Assembly (NCBI RefSeq): GCF_052180245.1
Contig: NZ_CP197474.1
Coordinates: 310,001 to 374,000, forward strand
From: Parapusillimonas sp013416435
GTDB taxonomy: Bacteria > Pseudomonadota > Gammaproteobacteria > Burkholderiales > Burkholderiaceae_B
Length of the DNA stretch: 64,000 nucleotides
Direction: 5' to 3'
The number at the start of each line of letters is the position of its first letter. Positions within the stretch are counted from its first letter, which is position 1. Below the pieces are notes generated by a model that did no database searches, was not told the origin of the DNA, and was given only the letters and a program-made list of their open reading frames with translations. The translations under genes were made by a program, and so were the position numbers. Of the stretch, positions 1-9,141 are shown piece by piece.

Positions 1-657
1 AACCTGTCCACCCTCAGCCAGCGCAGCAACACCTTCCTGGTGGGCATCAACGTCAATATCCCCATCTTCACGGGCGGCTACAACACCGCCAACACTGCCC
101 GCGCCCGCGCCGACCGCTCAAGGCTGGAGCAGGAAGTCCGCGCCGCCACGGAGCGTGCCCAGGCGGAAACCACTCGCCAGTACTCGGCCGTGTTGTCGGG
201 CGAACAGCGGATACGCGCTCTGGAGGCGGCCGTCGAGTCCAGCCGGCTTAGCCTTGACGCCGGTCGTAAAGGCTACGAATATGGCATCGCCAGCAATGTG
301 GACATCCTGAAAGTGCAGGACAAGCTGTACCAGGCGCTCAGCGACCTGTCGCGCGCCCGGCTGGAGTATATTCTTGCGCGTCTCAGCCTCGCCACCGCCG
401 TGGGCGACCTGCAGGCCAGCGAGTTCGATGCGGTGAGCCAGGTATTTTTCATGGAGTCAGATCCTTTGCGGCTAGGGTCAGACCCTGTACAGGGTCTGAC
501 CCCTGTAACCAGTTCTAAGGGGTTAGACCCGTTGCAGTTGGGGTCGGACCCCGTACGGGGTCCGACCCCTCAAAAGATTCGGGGCCTGACCCCCCTAGCC
601 AATCCTACGGGGTCAGACCCCATTCGGGGTCTGACCCCTCAAGAGATTTCGCAATGA
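1..657 (+). CDS. TolC-family outer membrane efflux/secretion channel, C-terminal part
   Basis: The gene enters from outside the window, since the frame is open from base 1; about 218 codons remain. The helical, Ala/Arg/Glu-rich stretch with a GRKGYEYGIASNVDIL-type motif followed by a second long helix is typical of the last repeat of TolC/CyaE-type channels, which span the periplasm and outer membrane for type I secretion or efflux. The natural C-terminus should be near residue 145 of the visible part. The last 70 residues or so (from about base 450) are encoded by three palindromic repeats and read as GSDPVRG-like units, an acquired tail. The stop overlaps the next ATG (ATGA). With an RTX protein downstream, a type I secretion role is likely. 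Family call is firm, substrate is inferred. Confidence 0.85.
   Translation, partial: NLSTLSQRSNTFLVGINVNIPIFTGGYNTANTARARADRSRLEQEVRAATERAQAETTRQYSAVLSGEQRIRALEAAVESSRLSLDAGRKGYEYGIASNVDILKVQDKLYQALSDLSRARLEYILARLSLATAVGDLQASEFDAVSQVFFMESDPLRLGSDPVQGLTPVTSSKGLDPLQLGSDPVRGPTPQKIRGLTPLANPTGSDPIRGLTPQEISQ
474..638. repeat. Cluster of three GGGGTC palindromes inside the TolC-like gene
   Basis: Perfect or near-perfect 30-bp palindromes lie at 474-503 (centre GTAC), 540-569 (centre GTAC, GGGGTCGGACCCC arms) and 609-638 (centre ATTC). Degenerate half-sites lie around 454, 519 and 578. Each 13-bp arm is itself a dyad (GGGGTC-N-GACCCC). All are in frame with the host gene and translated. Confidence 0.95.
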
Positions 658-2564
658 GAGCATTTCTAAGCAAGGTGCGCCGTAAGGCGGTGCAGGTGCT
701 GCGTCCCGTGTACGCGCGCTTTGCCGTGCTGCATAAAGTGCGCCACAAGCTGGCTTACTGGAAAGCCGAGGCGGTGCGCGACATCAAGGAAAAATGGTAT
801 TCGCCGGACAACCTGCGGGCCATGCAGGACTTGTCCAACCGCCGCTTCCTGCTGCAGCCCGGCATGGCGCAGGCCAAGCGTGCCGACGGCGACTGGCCGG
901 AAATCGACGTTTCCGTGGTCAGCTACAACAGCGAACGCTGGATCGGCCAATTCGTGGGTTCGCTGCAGGCGCAGCGTTATCCGCTTTGGCGCATCCACCT
1001 TCGTTTCGTCGATCATGGTTCGCAGGACGGCACGGTGGATCAGATCCGCAGCTGGATGCAGGAAGCGGAGACACAATTTGCCAGCGTCTCCCTCATTGAA
1101 CAGGAGAACCTGGGTTTCGGCGCGGGACACGACCGCGCCATCCGGGAAGGCAAGAGCGACTACTGCCTGGTCACCAACCTGGACCTGGAATTCAGCCCCG
1201 ACGCCCTGATTGAAGTAGTCAGTGCCGCCTTGCGCGACCAGGCCGGCGAGGTAGCCAGCTGGGAACTGCGGCAAGTGCCTTTCGAGCACCCCAAGTATTA
1301 CGACCCCGTCACCCTGGAAACCAACTGGTCGTCGCACGCCTGTATTCTCTTGCGGCGCAGCGCCTACGAAAAAGTGACAGGCTACGAGCCGCGCCTGTTC
1401 ATGTATGCGGAAGACGTCGAGCTTTCCTACCGCTTCCGATCATACGGCTATGCCCTGAAGTATGTGCCCCGTGCCGTGGTGCACCACTATACCTACCAAA
1501 GCGCGGGCGAGGTCAAGCCCATGCAGTTCACCGGCAGCACCATCGGCAACGTATACCTGCGCGTGCGCTATGGCAGCAAGGCGGACCGCATGGCGGGCCT
1601 GGCCCTGTATTCCTCCTTGTTCATGATGCCCGCGCTTTTCCCGGGCGCTCGCAAGGCACTGCTGCAGAACGCCGGCAAGCTCATGGGCAATTGGCGCCAC
1701 TTCTCTCGTGGAAAAGGCGATGCCCGGGCCAGCTTTCCTTTCCGGGCCATGGACTACGAATTCCGCCGCGACGGCGCCTTCTGGGAAGTCGAGCCCGTAT
1801 CGCCGTCGCAAGCGCCCCTGGTCAGCATCGTGACGCGCACCTACCGGGGACGCGGCATGTTCCTGAGGCAGGCGATGCAGAGCGTCTTCAATCAGGCCTA
1901 TCCCAATATCGAACTGATCGTCGTCGAAGACGGCGGCGACACGCAAAAAGCGGTGGTCGACGCCATGAGCGCGCATGCGCCACCGGGATTCCAGGTCCGC
2001 TTCCTGCCGCAGCCCAAGCTGGGCCGGTCCGCCGCAGGCAATGCCGGCCTGGCCGCTGCCACCGGCCAGTACTTAATGTTCCTGGATGACGACGACCTCT
2101 TGTTCGCCGACCACGTCGAAACCCTGGTCACGGCGCTGCGCCGCCGGCCCGAAGCCAGCGCGGCCTATGCGCTCGCGGTCGAAGTGCACACCGACCTGGA
2201 CAAGGAAAACGACCGCTACGTTGAAACGGAGTTCAACACGCCGCACGTCTTCTTCCAGGAATGGGACTACGAGGTCATGACAGACCATAACTTCATCCCC
2301 ATCCAGGCCATCCTGTTCAAGCGCGAGCTGTACGAGCAGCGCGGCGGCTTCGATGTCGAGCTGGATCAGCTGGAAGACTGGAACCTGTGGCTGCGCTACG
2401 GTCATGGGCAGCAATTCACCTACGTCGCCAAGACCACTTCGCTGTTTCGCTCGCCCGCCGACTTCCAGACGCGCTCGGCGCGCGCCCTGTTGCTGCACGA
2501 GGCCTACAACCAGGCCAAGGACAAGGCGGCAGAAGCGGTCGGGCACTATAGCCAGGACGCCTGA
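654..2564 (+). CDS. Tandem-domain family 2 glycosyltransferase
   Basis: A 636-residue cytoplasmic enzyme with two GT-A glycosyltransferase family 2 domains. The first starts near residue 85 (VSVVSYNSERW, then NLDLEF as the likely metal-binding acidic motif). The second starts near residue 387 (PLVSIVTRTYRGRG, then FLDDDDLLF as DxD). Such bifunctional GT2 proteins build O-antigen, capsule or S-layer-type glycans from nucleotide sugars. The start overlaps the upstream stop (ATGA) and the stop overlaps the next start (TGATG), so three plus-strand genes appear translationally coupled. The O-antigen ABC exporter is nearby on the other strand. Sugar specificity cannot be read from the sequence. Confidence 0.9.
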   Translation: MRAFLSKVRRKAVQVLRPVYARFAVLHKVRHKLAYWKAEAVRDIKEKWYSPDNLRAMQDLSNRRFLLQPGMAQAKRADGDWPEIDVSVVSYNSERWIGQFVGSLQAQRYPLWRIHLRFVDHGSQDGTVDQIRSWMQEAETQFASVSLIEQENLGFGAGHDRAIREGKSDYCLVTNLDLEFSPDALIEVVSAALRDQAGEVASWELRQVPFEHPKYYDPVTLETNWSSHACILLRRSAYEKVTGYEPRLFMYAEDVELSYRFRSYGYALKYVPRAVVHHYTYQSAGEVKPMQFTGSTIGNVYLRVRYGSKADRMAGLALYSSLFMMPALFPGARKALLQNAGKLMGNWRHFSRGKGDARASFPFRAMDYEFRRDGAFWEVEPVSPSQAPLVSIVTRTYRGRGMFLRQAMQSVFNQAYPNIELIVVEDGGDTQKAVVDAMSAHAPPGFQVRFLPQPKLGRSAAGNAGLAAATGQYLMFLDDDDLLFADHVETLVTALRRRPEASAAYALAVEVHTDLDKENDRYVETEFNTPHVFFQEWDYEVMTDHNFIPIQAILFKRELYEQRGGFDVELDQLEDWNLWLRYGHGQQFTYVAKTTSLFRSPADFQTRSARALLLHEAYNQAKDKAAEAVGHYSQDA

Positions 2565-5407
2565 TGGAAGACGGCAAGAAACAGGGGGAAGCGATCCAGG
2601 CCCGTCGGGCCGCCGCGGCGGAACGCCGGGCCGCCCTGGCCGAGCGGCGCGCGGTGCAGGCCGAAGCGCGGGCATCGCGGGCCGAAGGCAGCGACGTGCT
2701 TGCTCAAGAGCAATTGCTGCAGCTTGGCGAGCGTGCCGACCGGCTGGAAAGATGGCGGCTTGCCCTGGAAGGCAGGCTGGTGGCCCAGCGCCGCGAATTC
2801 GAGATCCTGGACAGCCGCTATGTCGCGCTGGACCGGCGCAAGGCCGCCATGGAGGCGTCGTTGTCGTGGCGCGTCACCAAGCCCTTGCGAGCCTTGCAGC
2901 GCAAAACCGAGCCGGCACCCGCCATTGAGCCCGAGCCGATAGCCCCTCCGCCGCTGGGCGATCCGCCCGCCGAATTCGATCCCGCGCTATACCTGGAGCT
3001 CAACCCGGACATCCACGCCGCCGGCGCGAACCCGACCGAACATTTCCTGGCCTATGGCCAGTACGAAGGACGCCCCTGGCGCCAGCCCGGCTTGGACATC
3101 CATCCCGGCGTGGGCTTCGACCCTGCCAGGAAAGCCATACTGATCGTGTCGCATACCGCCGAACGCTCGGGCTCCTCGCTCGTGGCGCTGCGCTTGGCTG
3201 AGTCGCTGGCCGCGCGTTACAACGTGGTGGTCTGGCTGCTGGGCGATGGCGCGCTGCGGCCGGACTTCCAGCGCTACGCCGCGGAAGTCATACTGGAACC
3301 GTCCGCCCGCCACAACTATGTGCATGCGCAGGAACGATTCGACAAAATCCATGCACGGCAGACGCTGGAGTTCGCCCTCGTGCAGGGCCTGGAGTCCAAG
3401 ACGGTGCTGCCGGCCTTGGCGCTGCATCATGTGCCCATCGTCAGTGTGCTGCACGACATCGCCTCCTACGCCGTATCGCCGTTCGAATTCCAGGAGGTGT
3501 TCTTCTGGTCCGACAAAACCGTGTTCTCCGACTCGCTCGCGTTCGAGCATGGGCTCGAGGCTTGGCCGCGCATGAATCGCAATGTGCTTGCGCTGCTGCG
3601 CCCCGGCCTGAATGACGCTCCGGCTTCGAGCGCGGAACTGGATCCGATGAGCCAGGCTCTGCGGCAAGACTTGACAGACTGGCTGCAGGCTGCCGGCGAT
3701 ACGCAAGAATGCCCCCTGATACTCGGAGCGGGCCCGCTCGATTACGCCGCCGGCGCCGACCTGTTCCTCGCGTGCGCCGCGCGCATCGCGGCGTCCCCGC
3801 ATGGAAAGCACTGCCGGTTCGCCTGGATAGGGCGCCCGGTGGACGACAAGGCGGACGACAACTACCCCGTCTACCTGATGGACCAGATCAAACGGTCTGG
3901 GCTGGAAACCCAGGTCCGCATCATCGACGACACCGACGACATTCGCGCCGCTTTGCCTCTGGCCGACGTTTTCCTGGCCCCCGCACGCTACGACTCCGTG
4001 CCCCACGCGGCGCTTCAAGCCATGCGGCACGGTGTGCCCGTGGTGTGCTTCGACAAAGCCGGCGGCCTGGCCGACCTGCTATCGGCGCAAGGGCTAAGCG
4101 CCGACTGCCTGGCCGCGTATATGGACATCGTGGATGCTTCGGACAAAGTCCTGGCCCTGCTGCACGCAGAACCGGTACGCCAACGCATCGGCGAACAATG
4201 CCGCGCGCTGGCGCTGTCCATGCCGACACCGGACAGCTATGCCGCCCAGTTGGAAGCCCTGGGCTACGAAGCCGCGGCGCAGGCCGCCCAAGACAAACTG
4301 GATGAGCAAGAAATCCTGGACTCCGGCATGTTCCAGCCGGATTACTTCGAGCACCTGGGCCAGCAAAGCGGCCTGGACATCCCCGCCGTCACCAAATACA
4401 TACGCTATGCCCGCAGCGGCCTGGGCGCGCGCAAGCCATGCCCCGGCTTTCATCCCGGCATATACAAGGCGGAGCAGGGGTCAGACCCCAAAACAGACCA
4501 GGGGTCAGACCCTATAGGGTCTGACTCCATAACGGCTCCAGGGTCAGACCCCGTACGGGGTCTGACCCTCACCCCCGACCCATTCGCCGACTTCCTTCGC
4601 AAAGGCCGTCCACAAGGCACATGGACCGCGCCCGTCATCGTCGGATCTCCCTCCGAAGCCGTCTCCAACCTTCCAGCGGACACTCGCGTGGCGCTGCACA
4701 TGCATGTCTTCTATCCGGAATTGCTGGAAGAGATCCTTGGTCGTCTGCGCCTGAATCGCACACGGCCTGATCTGTTCATCAGCGTCAAGGACAGCGAAGT
4801 ACAGGCGCGCGTGCAGGAAATCCTGGCCGATTACGCCGGCCAGGTCAGGCATGTCCAGGTCGTGCCGAACCGGGGGCGTGATATCGGGCCTTTCCTGACC
4901 GCCTTCGGCAAGGAACTGTCGCAGGGCTACGACCTCATCGGCCATTTGCACACCAAGCAGAGCTTCCATTCCTCGCATCGGGCCGCCGTCGAAGCATGGC
5001 GCAATTTCCTGATGGAAAGCCTGGTGGGTGGAGAGCAGGGCGGCGCCATGGCGGATACCATCCTGGCCGCCATGAGCCGGGACCCGTCCATCGGCATCGT
5101 TTTCCCCGACGACCCCAATCTGCTGGACTGGGGCGAGAACCTGGAGTTCGCCCAGGCTCTGGCGCCCAAGCTGGGGCTGAATGCCTTGCCCGAGCAGATC
5201 AACTTCCCCGCCGGCACCATGTTCTGGGTCCGCGCCCGGGTGCTTGAGCGATTTGTCAATTTGGAGCTGGATTGGGATGACTACCCGCCCGAGCCCCTAG
5301 GGCCCGACGGCTCCATCCTGCACGCCATGGAGCGCTTGTTCGGCGTAGTGCCGCAGGCCCTGGGCCTGCAATGCGCCGTGGCTTGCGTGCCGGGCCTCAC
5401 ACGCTAA
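2564..5407 (+). CDS. Multidomain glycosyltransferase with coiled coil, GT-B-like domain and rhamnan-synthesis F (RgpF) domain
   Basis: 947 residues. Residues 1-95 are an Arg/Ala/Glu-rich coiled coil ending in a SWRVTKPLR motif (about 99-107). Residues 137-172 form a FDPALYLELNPDI...GQYEGRPW module also seen in the RTX protein at 9142. Residues 190-565 resemble a GT4-type glycosyltransferase (ILIVSHTAERSGSS at the start). Residues 685-945 match RgpF (PNRGRDIGPF, then LHTKQS), a domain of rhamnose-containing polysaccharide synthesis. Between the last two domains, about residues 638-668 are encoded by palindromic repeats, giving a GSDP-rich linker. Likely an O-antigen or surface-glycan polymerising enzyme. 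Domain calls are firm; the glycan is inferred. Confidence 0.85.
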   Translation: MEDGKKQGEAIQARRAAAAERRAALAERRAVQAEARASRAEGSDVLAQEQLLQLGERADRLERWRLALEGRLVAQRREFEILDSRYVALDRRKAAMEASLSWRVTKPLRALQRKTEPAPAIEPEPIAPPPLGDPPAEFDPALYLELNPDIHAAGANPTEHFLAYGQYEGRPWRQPGLDIHPGVGFDPARKAILIVSHTAERSGSSLVALRLAESLAARYNVVVWLLGDGALRPDFQRYAAEVILEPSARHNYVHAQERFDKIHARQTLEFALVQGLESKTVLPALALHHVPIVSVLHDIASYAVSPFEFQEVFFWSDKTVFSDSLAFEHGLEAWPRMNRNVLALLRPGLNDAPASSAELDPMSQALRQDLTDWLQAAGDTQECPLILGAGPLDYAAGADLFLACAARIAASPHGKHCRFAWIGRPVDDKADDNYPVYLMDQIKRSGLETQVRIIDDTDDIRAALPLADVFLAPARYDSVPHAALQAMRHGVPVVCFDKAGGLADLLSAQGLSADCLAAYMDIVDASDKVLALLHAEPVRQRIGEQCRALALSMPTPDSYAAQLEALGYEAAAQAAQDKLDEQEILDSGMFQPDYFEHLGQQSGLDIPAVTKYIRYARSGLGARKPCPGFHPGIYKAEQGSDPKTDQGSDPIGSDSITAPGSDPVRGLTLTPDPFADFLRKGRPQGTWTAPVIVGSPSEAVSNLPADTRVALHMHVFYPELLEEILGRLRLNRTRPDLFISVKDSEVQARVQEILADYAGQVRHVQVVPNRGRDIGPFLTAFGKELSQGYDLIGHLHTKQSFHSSHRAAVEAWRNFLMESLVGGEQGGAMADTILAAMSRDPSIGIVFPDDPNLLDWGENLEFAQALAPKLGLNALPEQINFPAGTMFWVRARVLERFVNLELDWDDYPPEPLGPDGSILHAMERLFGVVPQALGLQCAVACVPGLTR
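4477..4569. repeat. GGGGTC palindromes inserted in frame within the RgpF-type gene
   Basis: A half-site at 4477-4489 is followed by palindromes at 4501-4528 (centre TATA) and 4540-4569 (centre GTAC). They encode a GSDP/GLTL-rich segment between two recognisable domains and keep the reading frame, so the insertions have been tolerated as a linker. Confidence 0.92.
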
Positions 5408-5415
5408 GGGGTCAA

Positions 5416-5530
5416 GGGGTCAGACCCCGTACGGGGTCTGACCCCCAACATGCGACAACGGGGTCAGACCCTATAGGGTCTGACCCCATCCACATCACTC
5501 AGGGTCAGACCCCGAATGGGGTCTGACCCT
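5416..5530. repeat. Three GGGGTC palindromes between convergent genes
   Basis: Units lie at 5416-5445 (centre GTAC), 5460-5487 (centre TATA) and 5501-5530 (centre GAAT core). They separate the 3' ends of the RgpF-type gene (plus) and the methyltransferase (minus). The last unit forms the final codons of the methyltransferase. The strong hairpins could stop transcription from both sides; no T-run is present. Confidence 0.92.
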
Positions 5531-6514
5531 CCCCTTCAGCAAATCACTGATCTTCCGCAACGGCGCCGTCACTCGCCAGCTGTGCGACGCCATCATCACA
5601 TCCACTTCCCGCCGCACCGCAGCCGTCTCGCCCTTGGCCGCATCCAACGCAGCCGCCAGCCCGGCCAGTTCCGCACGCAAGGCCTCTTGCCCAGCCTGCG
5701 ACGCTTCGAGCCGTGCCTGCAGAGCCGCATAATCTTCCTGCTGTTGCCGCAGCACCTTGGCGTCCGGCATGCTTTCCTGCCACTGTCGCTGCGCGGCCAA
5801 GGTCTCAGTCTGGTCCAACGGGACCGGCTGATTATCCGGCACGGCTTGCACAATGACCTGGTACGCCCGGCCGGCCGGATTACGTCCCAGCCATTCCGCC
5901 AGCGGCGCAGGCAGGCGCTTCCAATAGTCGCTGAACTCCGGATGTTCCGGCCCGGCTTTCACGGCGTCTGCAAGCAGCACGCGAAACCCGGCCTCGTTCA
6001 GCATGCGCTGCAAAGTAGGGCCGGTAAAGAAGTGAATATGAGTGCGATCCAGCAGCCCGGTCTCGCGGTATTCGAATTCGTTGGCCAGCAGGGCGGCCAG
6101 CACGCCGTTGTGGGCAATGCTGGGCACGGACACCACGATCCGCCCGTCGTCGGCCAGCAAGGTACGCAATTGCCGCAGGCAGGCCAGCGGGTCGCGCAGG
6201 TGCTCCAGCACGTCGGCCGCCAGCACCGTATCAAAAACCAGCCCACGCAAAGGAGCGGCCCAGTCGGGCGCATCCAGGTCGGCCTCCAGCACCTGCTCGC
6301 AGTACTGGCGCGCCTGCTCCGCCGCGCGGCTGTCATATTCCACGCCGGTTACCCGGCAGCCGTAGTGGCGGCTCAGCACCGCCGACATCGCTCCGGCCGC
6401 GCAGCCCACTTCCAGCACCTGGCGGTCGGCGCCCACCAGCCTGCAGACGCGCGCCGCCGTACTATCACCGGCAGGGTCGAATTGATAATCGTAGCGGGAT
6501 GCGGCTTGTGTCAT
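5495..6514 (-). CDS. SAM-dependent methyltransferase with C-terminal coiled coil
   Basis: 339 residues from ATG at 6514; this start puts the gene 20 bp after the wzt stop. A class I methyltransferase fold is visible: QVLEVGCAAGAMS (SAM motif I, about residues 32-44), then VLAADVLEHLRDP and VSVPSIAHNGV. From about residue 250 a Gln/Ala/Glu-rich coiled coil leads to a SHSWRVTAPLRK motif near the end. The last residues come from a palindromic repeat. Position next to an O-antigen ABC exporter, the methyltransferase domain and the coiled coil recall WbdD-type chain-terminators that set O-antigen length. No kinase domain is present, so this is an analogy rather than an assignment. Confidence 0.85.
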   Translation of the reverse strand: MTQAASRYDYQFDPAGDSTAARVCRLVGADRQVLEVGCAAGAMSAVLSRHYGCRVTGVEYDSRAAEQARQYCEQVLEADLDAPDWAAPLRGLVFDTVLAADVLEHLRDPLACLRQLRTLLADDGRIVVSVPSIAHNGVLAALLANEFEYRETGLLDRTHIHFFTGPTLQRMLNEAGFRVLLADAVKAGPEHPEFSDYWKRLPAPLAEWLGRNPAGRAYQVIVQAVPDNQPVPLDQTETLAAQRQWQESMPDAKVLRQQQEDYAALQARLEASQAGQEALRAELAGLAAALDAAKGETAAVRREVDVMMASHSWRVTAPLRKISDLLKGRVRPHSGSDPE

Positions 6515-6534
6515 GGGCGTATGCTCAAGTGAAA

Positions 6535-7875
6535 TCAGGCGGCTTCCTGGCCATCGGCCTGCAGCTGGATGTCCAGCATGGGGATGCCGACCAGGCCCGT
6601 GGCCGAGGCGCTGCAATGCGAGCGGAACAACACTGCATCATGTATCCAGTGATGCTGCACATGCTCGGCCTGCGTGCCGTCGGCAATGGCCACCGCAATG
6701 GAATAATCGCCCACCGGCAGCAAGGGCATGGGAAAGCGGAAGCGCGCCTTCAACGTCTCGCCGGCCTCTACCGCCTGCGGGTCGTTCGCATAGGTCAGGT
6801 AGGTGTTGTCGCCAAAGAGCGTCTGCCCCAGCCTGTCCTTTACGTAGAAACCGACAATGGGCCGGTCCAGCGGCTGGCTGGTCTGCACCTGCACATGCAG
6901 GTTGGTGATCTCGCCGCCCACCACCCAGGCCATGCGATGCCCCTGGTCGTCGGCCAGGTGCACGTCGGTGATCTTGGCGTGGCCCCGCCCGAAGCCCGCC
7001 TTGTCCGGGTCGAACCGGAAGATCTCCAGGTCATTGCGCAGCGGGCTGGCATTGATGAAATCGCGGCGCTGGTCGATCCATTCTTCGGGCTCGGCACGAA
7101 TCACATCGGCCTCGGCCACCGCGCTCTTGGTATTCTTGGCATCGAACAAAGACGCCAGGTAGGCCTCGCAGACTTCCTTGGCGTTGCCTTGCTCCACAAT
7201 CTGCCCTTCGCGCAGCCAGATGGCCCGCTGGCACAGATTGGTGACGGCCGCGCTGTCGTGGCTTACGAACAGTATGGTGCCCTTCTTGCGAAACTGTCGC
7301 AAAAAGCGCATGCACTTCTGGGTGAACAGGGCATCGCCCACCGCCAGCGCTTCGTCAATGATCAGGATGTCGGCGTCCACGTGCGCAATCACCGCAAAGG
7401 CCAGGCGCACGTACATGCCCGAGGAATACGTCTTCACCGGCTGGTCCACGAAGTCGCCGATTTCCGCAAACGCAAAAATATCGTCCAGGCGCTCGTCGAC
7501 TTCTTTCCGGCTCAGGCCCAGAATGGTTGCATTCAAATAGACGTTTTCCCGGCCGGTGAATTCCGGGTTGAAGCCGGCGCCTAGTTCCAGCAGGGCGGCC
7601 ACGCGGCCATGCACCGTGATCTGACCCAGGGTGGGCGTCAGCGTACCGCAGATCAACTGCAGCAGGGTAGACTTGCCCGAGCCGTTGCGCCCGATGATGC
7701 CCACCGTTTCACCGCGGTTCACATGGAAGCTGATGTCGGACAGCGCGTGGAATTCGCGGAAATACTGCTTGTTGGGAAAGAAGCGCTGCAGCAGGCGGTC
7801 CTGCGGCCGCTTGTACATGCGGAACGTCTTGCCAACGTGCTCGACTGAAATCGCAATGTCAGAGGACATCGGCAA
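6535..7875 (-). CDS. wzt: O-antigen/polysaccharide ABC exporter ATPase with C-terminal carbohydrate-binding domain
   Basis: 446 residues. The N-terminal ABC ATPase shows Walker A (GRNGSGKSTLL), the TYSSGM variant signature typical of polysaccharide exporters, and Walker B (DILIIDEALAVGD). Residues 260-440 form a Wzt-C-like beta-sandwich, which in O9a-type systems recognises the capped non-reducing end of the glycan before export. It overlaps the permease gene by 17 bp and is followed by a methyltransferase, consistent with a capped O-antigen exported by the ABC pathway. Assignment of the family is strong. Confidence 0.92.
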   Translation of the reverse strand: MPMSSDIAISVEHVGKTFRMYKRPQDRLLQRFFPNKQYFREFHALSDISFHVNRGETVGIIGRNGSGKSTLLQLICGTLTPTLGQITVHGRVAALLELGAGFNPEFTGRENVYLNATILGLSRKEVDERLDDIFAFAEIGDFVDQPVKTYSSGMYVRLAFAVIAHVDADILIIDEALAVGDALFTQKCMRFLRQFRKKGTILFVSHDSAAVTNLCQRAIWLREGQIVEQGNAKEVCEAYLASLFDAKNTKSAVAEADVIRAEPEEWIDQRRDFINASPLRNDLEIFRFDPDKAGFGRGHAKITDVHLADDQGHRMAWVVGGEITNLHVQVQTSQPLDRPIVGFYVKDRLGQTLFGDNTYLTYANDPQAVEAGETLKARFRFPMPLLPVGDYSIAVAIADGTQAEHVQHHWIHDAVLFRSHCSASATGLVGIPMLDIQLQADGQEAA

Positions 7876-8674
7876 ACCCCTTCTTCATGATCTGGAACGA
7901 ACGGTAGCCCACAAACGCCACCACCAGCGCCATCAACATATATATAGATAGCGATACAAAGTCGGGCGCCTTGCCGTCCAGCAGCACCGCACGCGACTGC
8001 TCGATAATGACGGTAAGCGGATTCAGCTTGAATATGGGCTGGAAGCGGGCCGGCAGGGCCGAGGCCGGGTAGAACACGGGCGACAGGAACATCAGTATCA
8101 TGGTCACCAGCCCCATCAGCTGCGCGATATCCCTAAGGTAGACCCCCAGCGCGGTCAGAAACCAGCCCACGCCCGACAGCATCACCACATAAGGGGCCAC
8201 CACCAGCGGCAGCCACAGGGCCGTAGCATGCAACTGACCATGCACCCCCAGATAGAACACCAGCAGCACGGCCAGGCTGATCAGCATATGGAACAGCGCC
8301 GACAGCAGGTTCACCACCGGCAGAATCTCAAGCGGGAACACCACCCGCTTCACATAGCTGACATTATTGATCAGCAGCGCCGGCGACCGGTTCAGGACTT
8401 CCGCCGCCAGGCCGTGAATGATCAGCCCCACGAAAAGCTGCAGCGCATAATCCAAAGGGCTGGACGACTCCTGCGACCACCGCGCCTGGAAGATGCCGCT
8501 AAATACTATGGTGTAGACCGACAGCATCAAGATAGGCGTCAGCAGCGACCACAGCAGCCCGCCCGCCGAGCCCCGATAGCGCCCCAGCACTTCGCGCCAG
8601 GTCATGGTGCTGATCAGGTGCCGGTGACGCCACAAAGCAACAGGAAGGGACAACTGCGTTACGGGATTTGCCAT
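7859..8674 (-). CDS. wzm: O-antigen/polysaccharide ABC exporter permease
   Basis: 271 residues with six hydrophobic spans and the ABC-2 permease motif LGRYRGSAGGLLWSLLTP at the N-terminus. It forms the inner-membrane pore that moves undecaprenol-linked polysaccharide to the periplasm. It is the first gene of a minus-strand operon (wzm, wzt, methyltransferase) and overlaps wzt by 17 bp. Length and topology are normal for Wzm/RfbA/KpsM-type permeases. Confidence 0.9.
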   Translation of the reverse strand: MANPVTQLSLPVALWRHRHLISTMTWREVLGRYRGSAGGLLWSLLTPILMLSVYTIVFSGIFQARWSQESSSPLDYALQLFVGLIIHGLAAEVLNRSPALLINNVSYVKRVVFPLEILPVVNLLSALFHMLISLAVLLVFYLGVHGQLHATALWLPLVVAPYVVMLSGVGWFLTALGVYLRDIAQLMGLVTMILMFLSPVFYPASALPARFQPIFKLNPLTVIIEQSRAVLLDGKAPDFVSLSIYMLMALVVAFVGYRSFQIMKKGFADVL

Positions 8675-9141
8675 TCAGGAATACGCCGGCCACAAAGAAA
8701 GGTTCTCTATTATAGGGCGGTGGCGCCAGGGCCCATCCGTGCCCTCATCGACTCAGGACAATTCTGCTTACCATTTCCAATGTTGTGAAAAGCCTACGAA
8801 TTGGGCCTCTACTACGATGTATTGGCCGAATGTCGGTGTGTTACCTTCGATAGCCCAATACAAATGCTTGACATGGACGTATAGTTGTAGATGCACAACA
8901 TTTGTGTTGAGAAATTACTTTAACTGTGTTTTTGGGGTTAATCTTTGCCCAACCTCGGCGCCAAAGGGGCGTGTAAAGCCGCAGCACACAGCAGTTCCCC
9001 TTAATTGACAGCCGTTGGCATTCTGTTTAGACTTCGCCGATGTTACTGGATGCTAGGTTTTACGACGTTGCGTCGATTCGCCTACGACAGATAACATCCA
9101 TCGATGGGTGTGACCCGCAACAAAATAGGACGACTATCATT
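8675..9141. promoter_or_regulatory. Divergent intergenic region upstream of wzm and the RTX protein gene
   Basis: 467 bp without a convincing gene, noticeably more AT-rich than the flanks. TTGACA at 8868-8873 is a good plus-strand -35 element, but the -10 at the proper spacing is weak (around 8888-8896), giving a possible 5' leader near 240 nt. A long leader would fit the stable mRNAs of abundant surface-layer proteins. Promoter identity is inferred. Confidence 0.4.

Noticed and set aside
430..650. Regularly spaced repeats resembling a small CRISPR array (also 5416-5530)
   Set aside because: The repeats are full palindromes with variable centres, spacing ranges from 14 to 36 bp, they are translated in frame, and no cas genes are near.
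5516..6532. 338-codon plus-strand open frame opposite the methyltransferase
   Set aside because: Gln/Arg/His-rich low-complexity product, while the opposite strand shows a clear SAM-binding motif and coiled coil.
6499..7584. 361-codon plus-strand open frame opposite wzt
   Set aside because: The minus strand carries all ATPase motifs; the plus frame has no recognisable domain.
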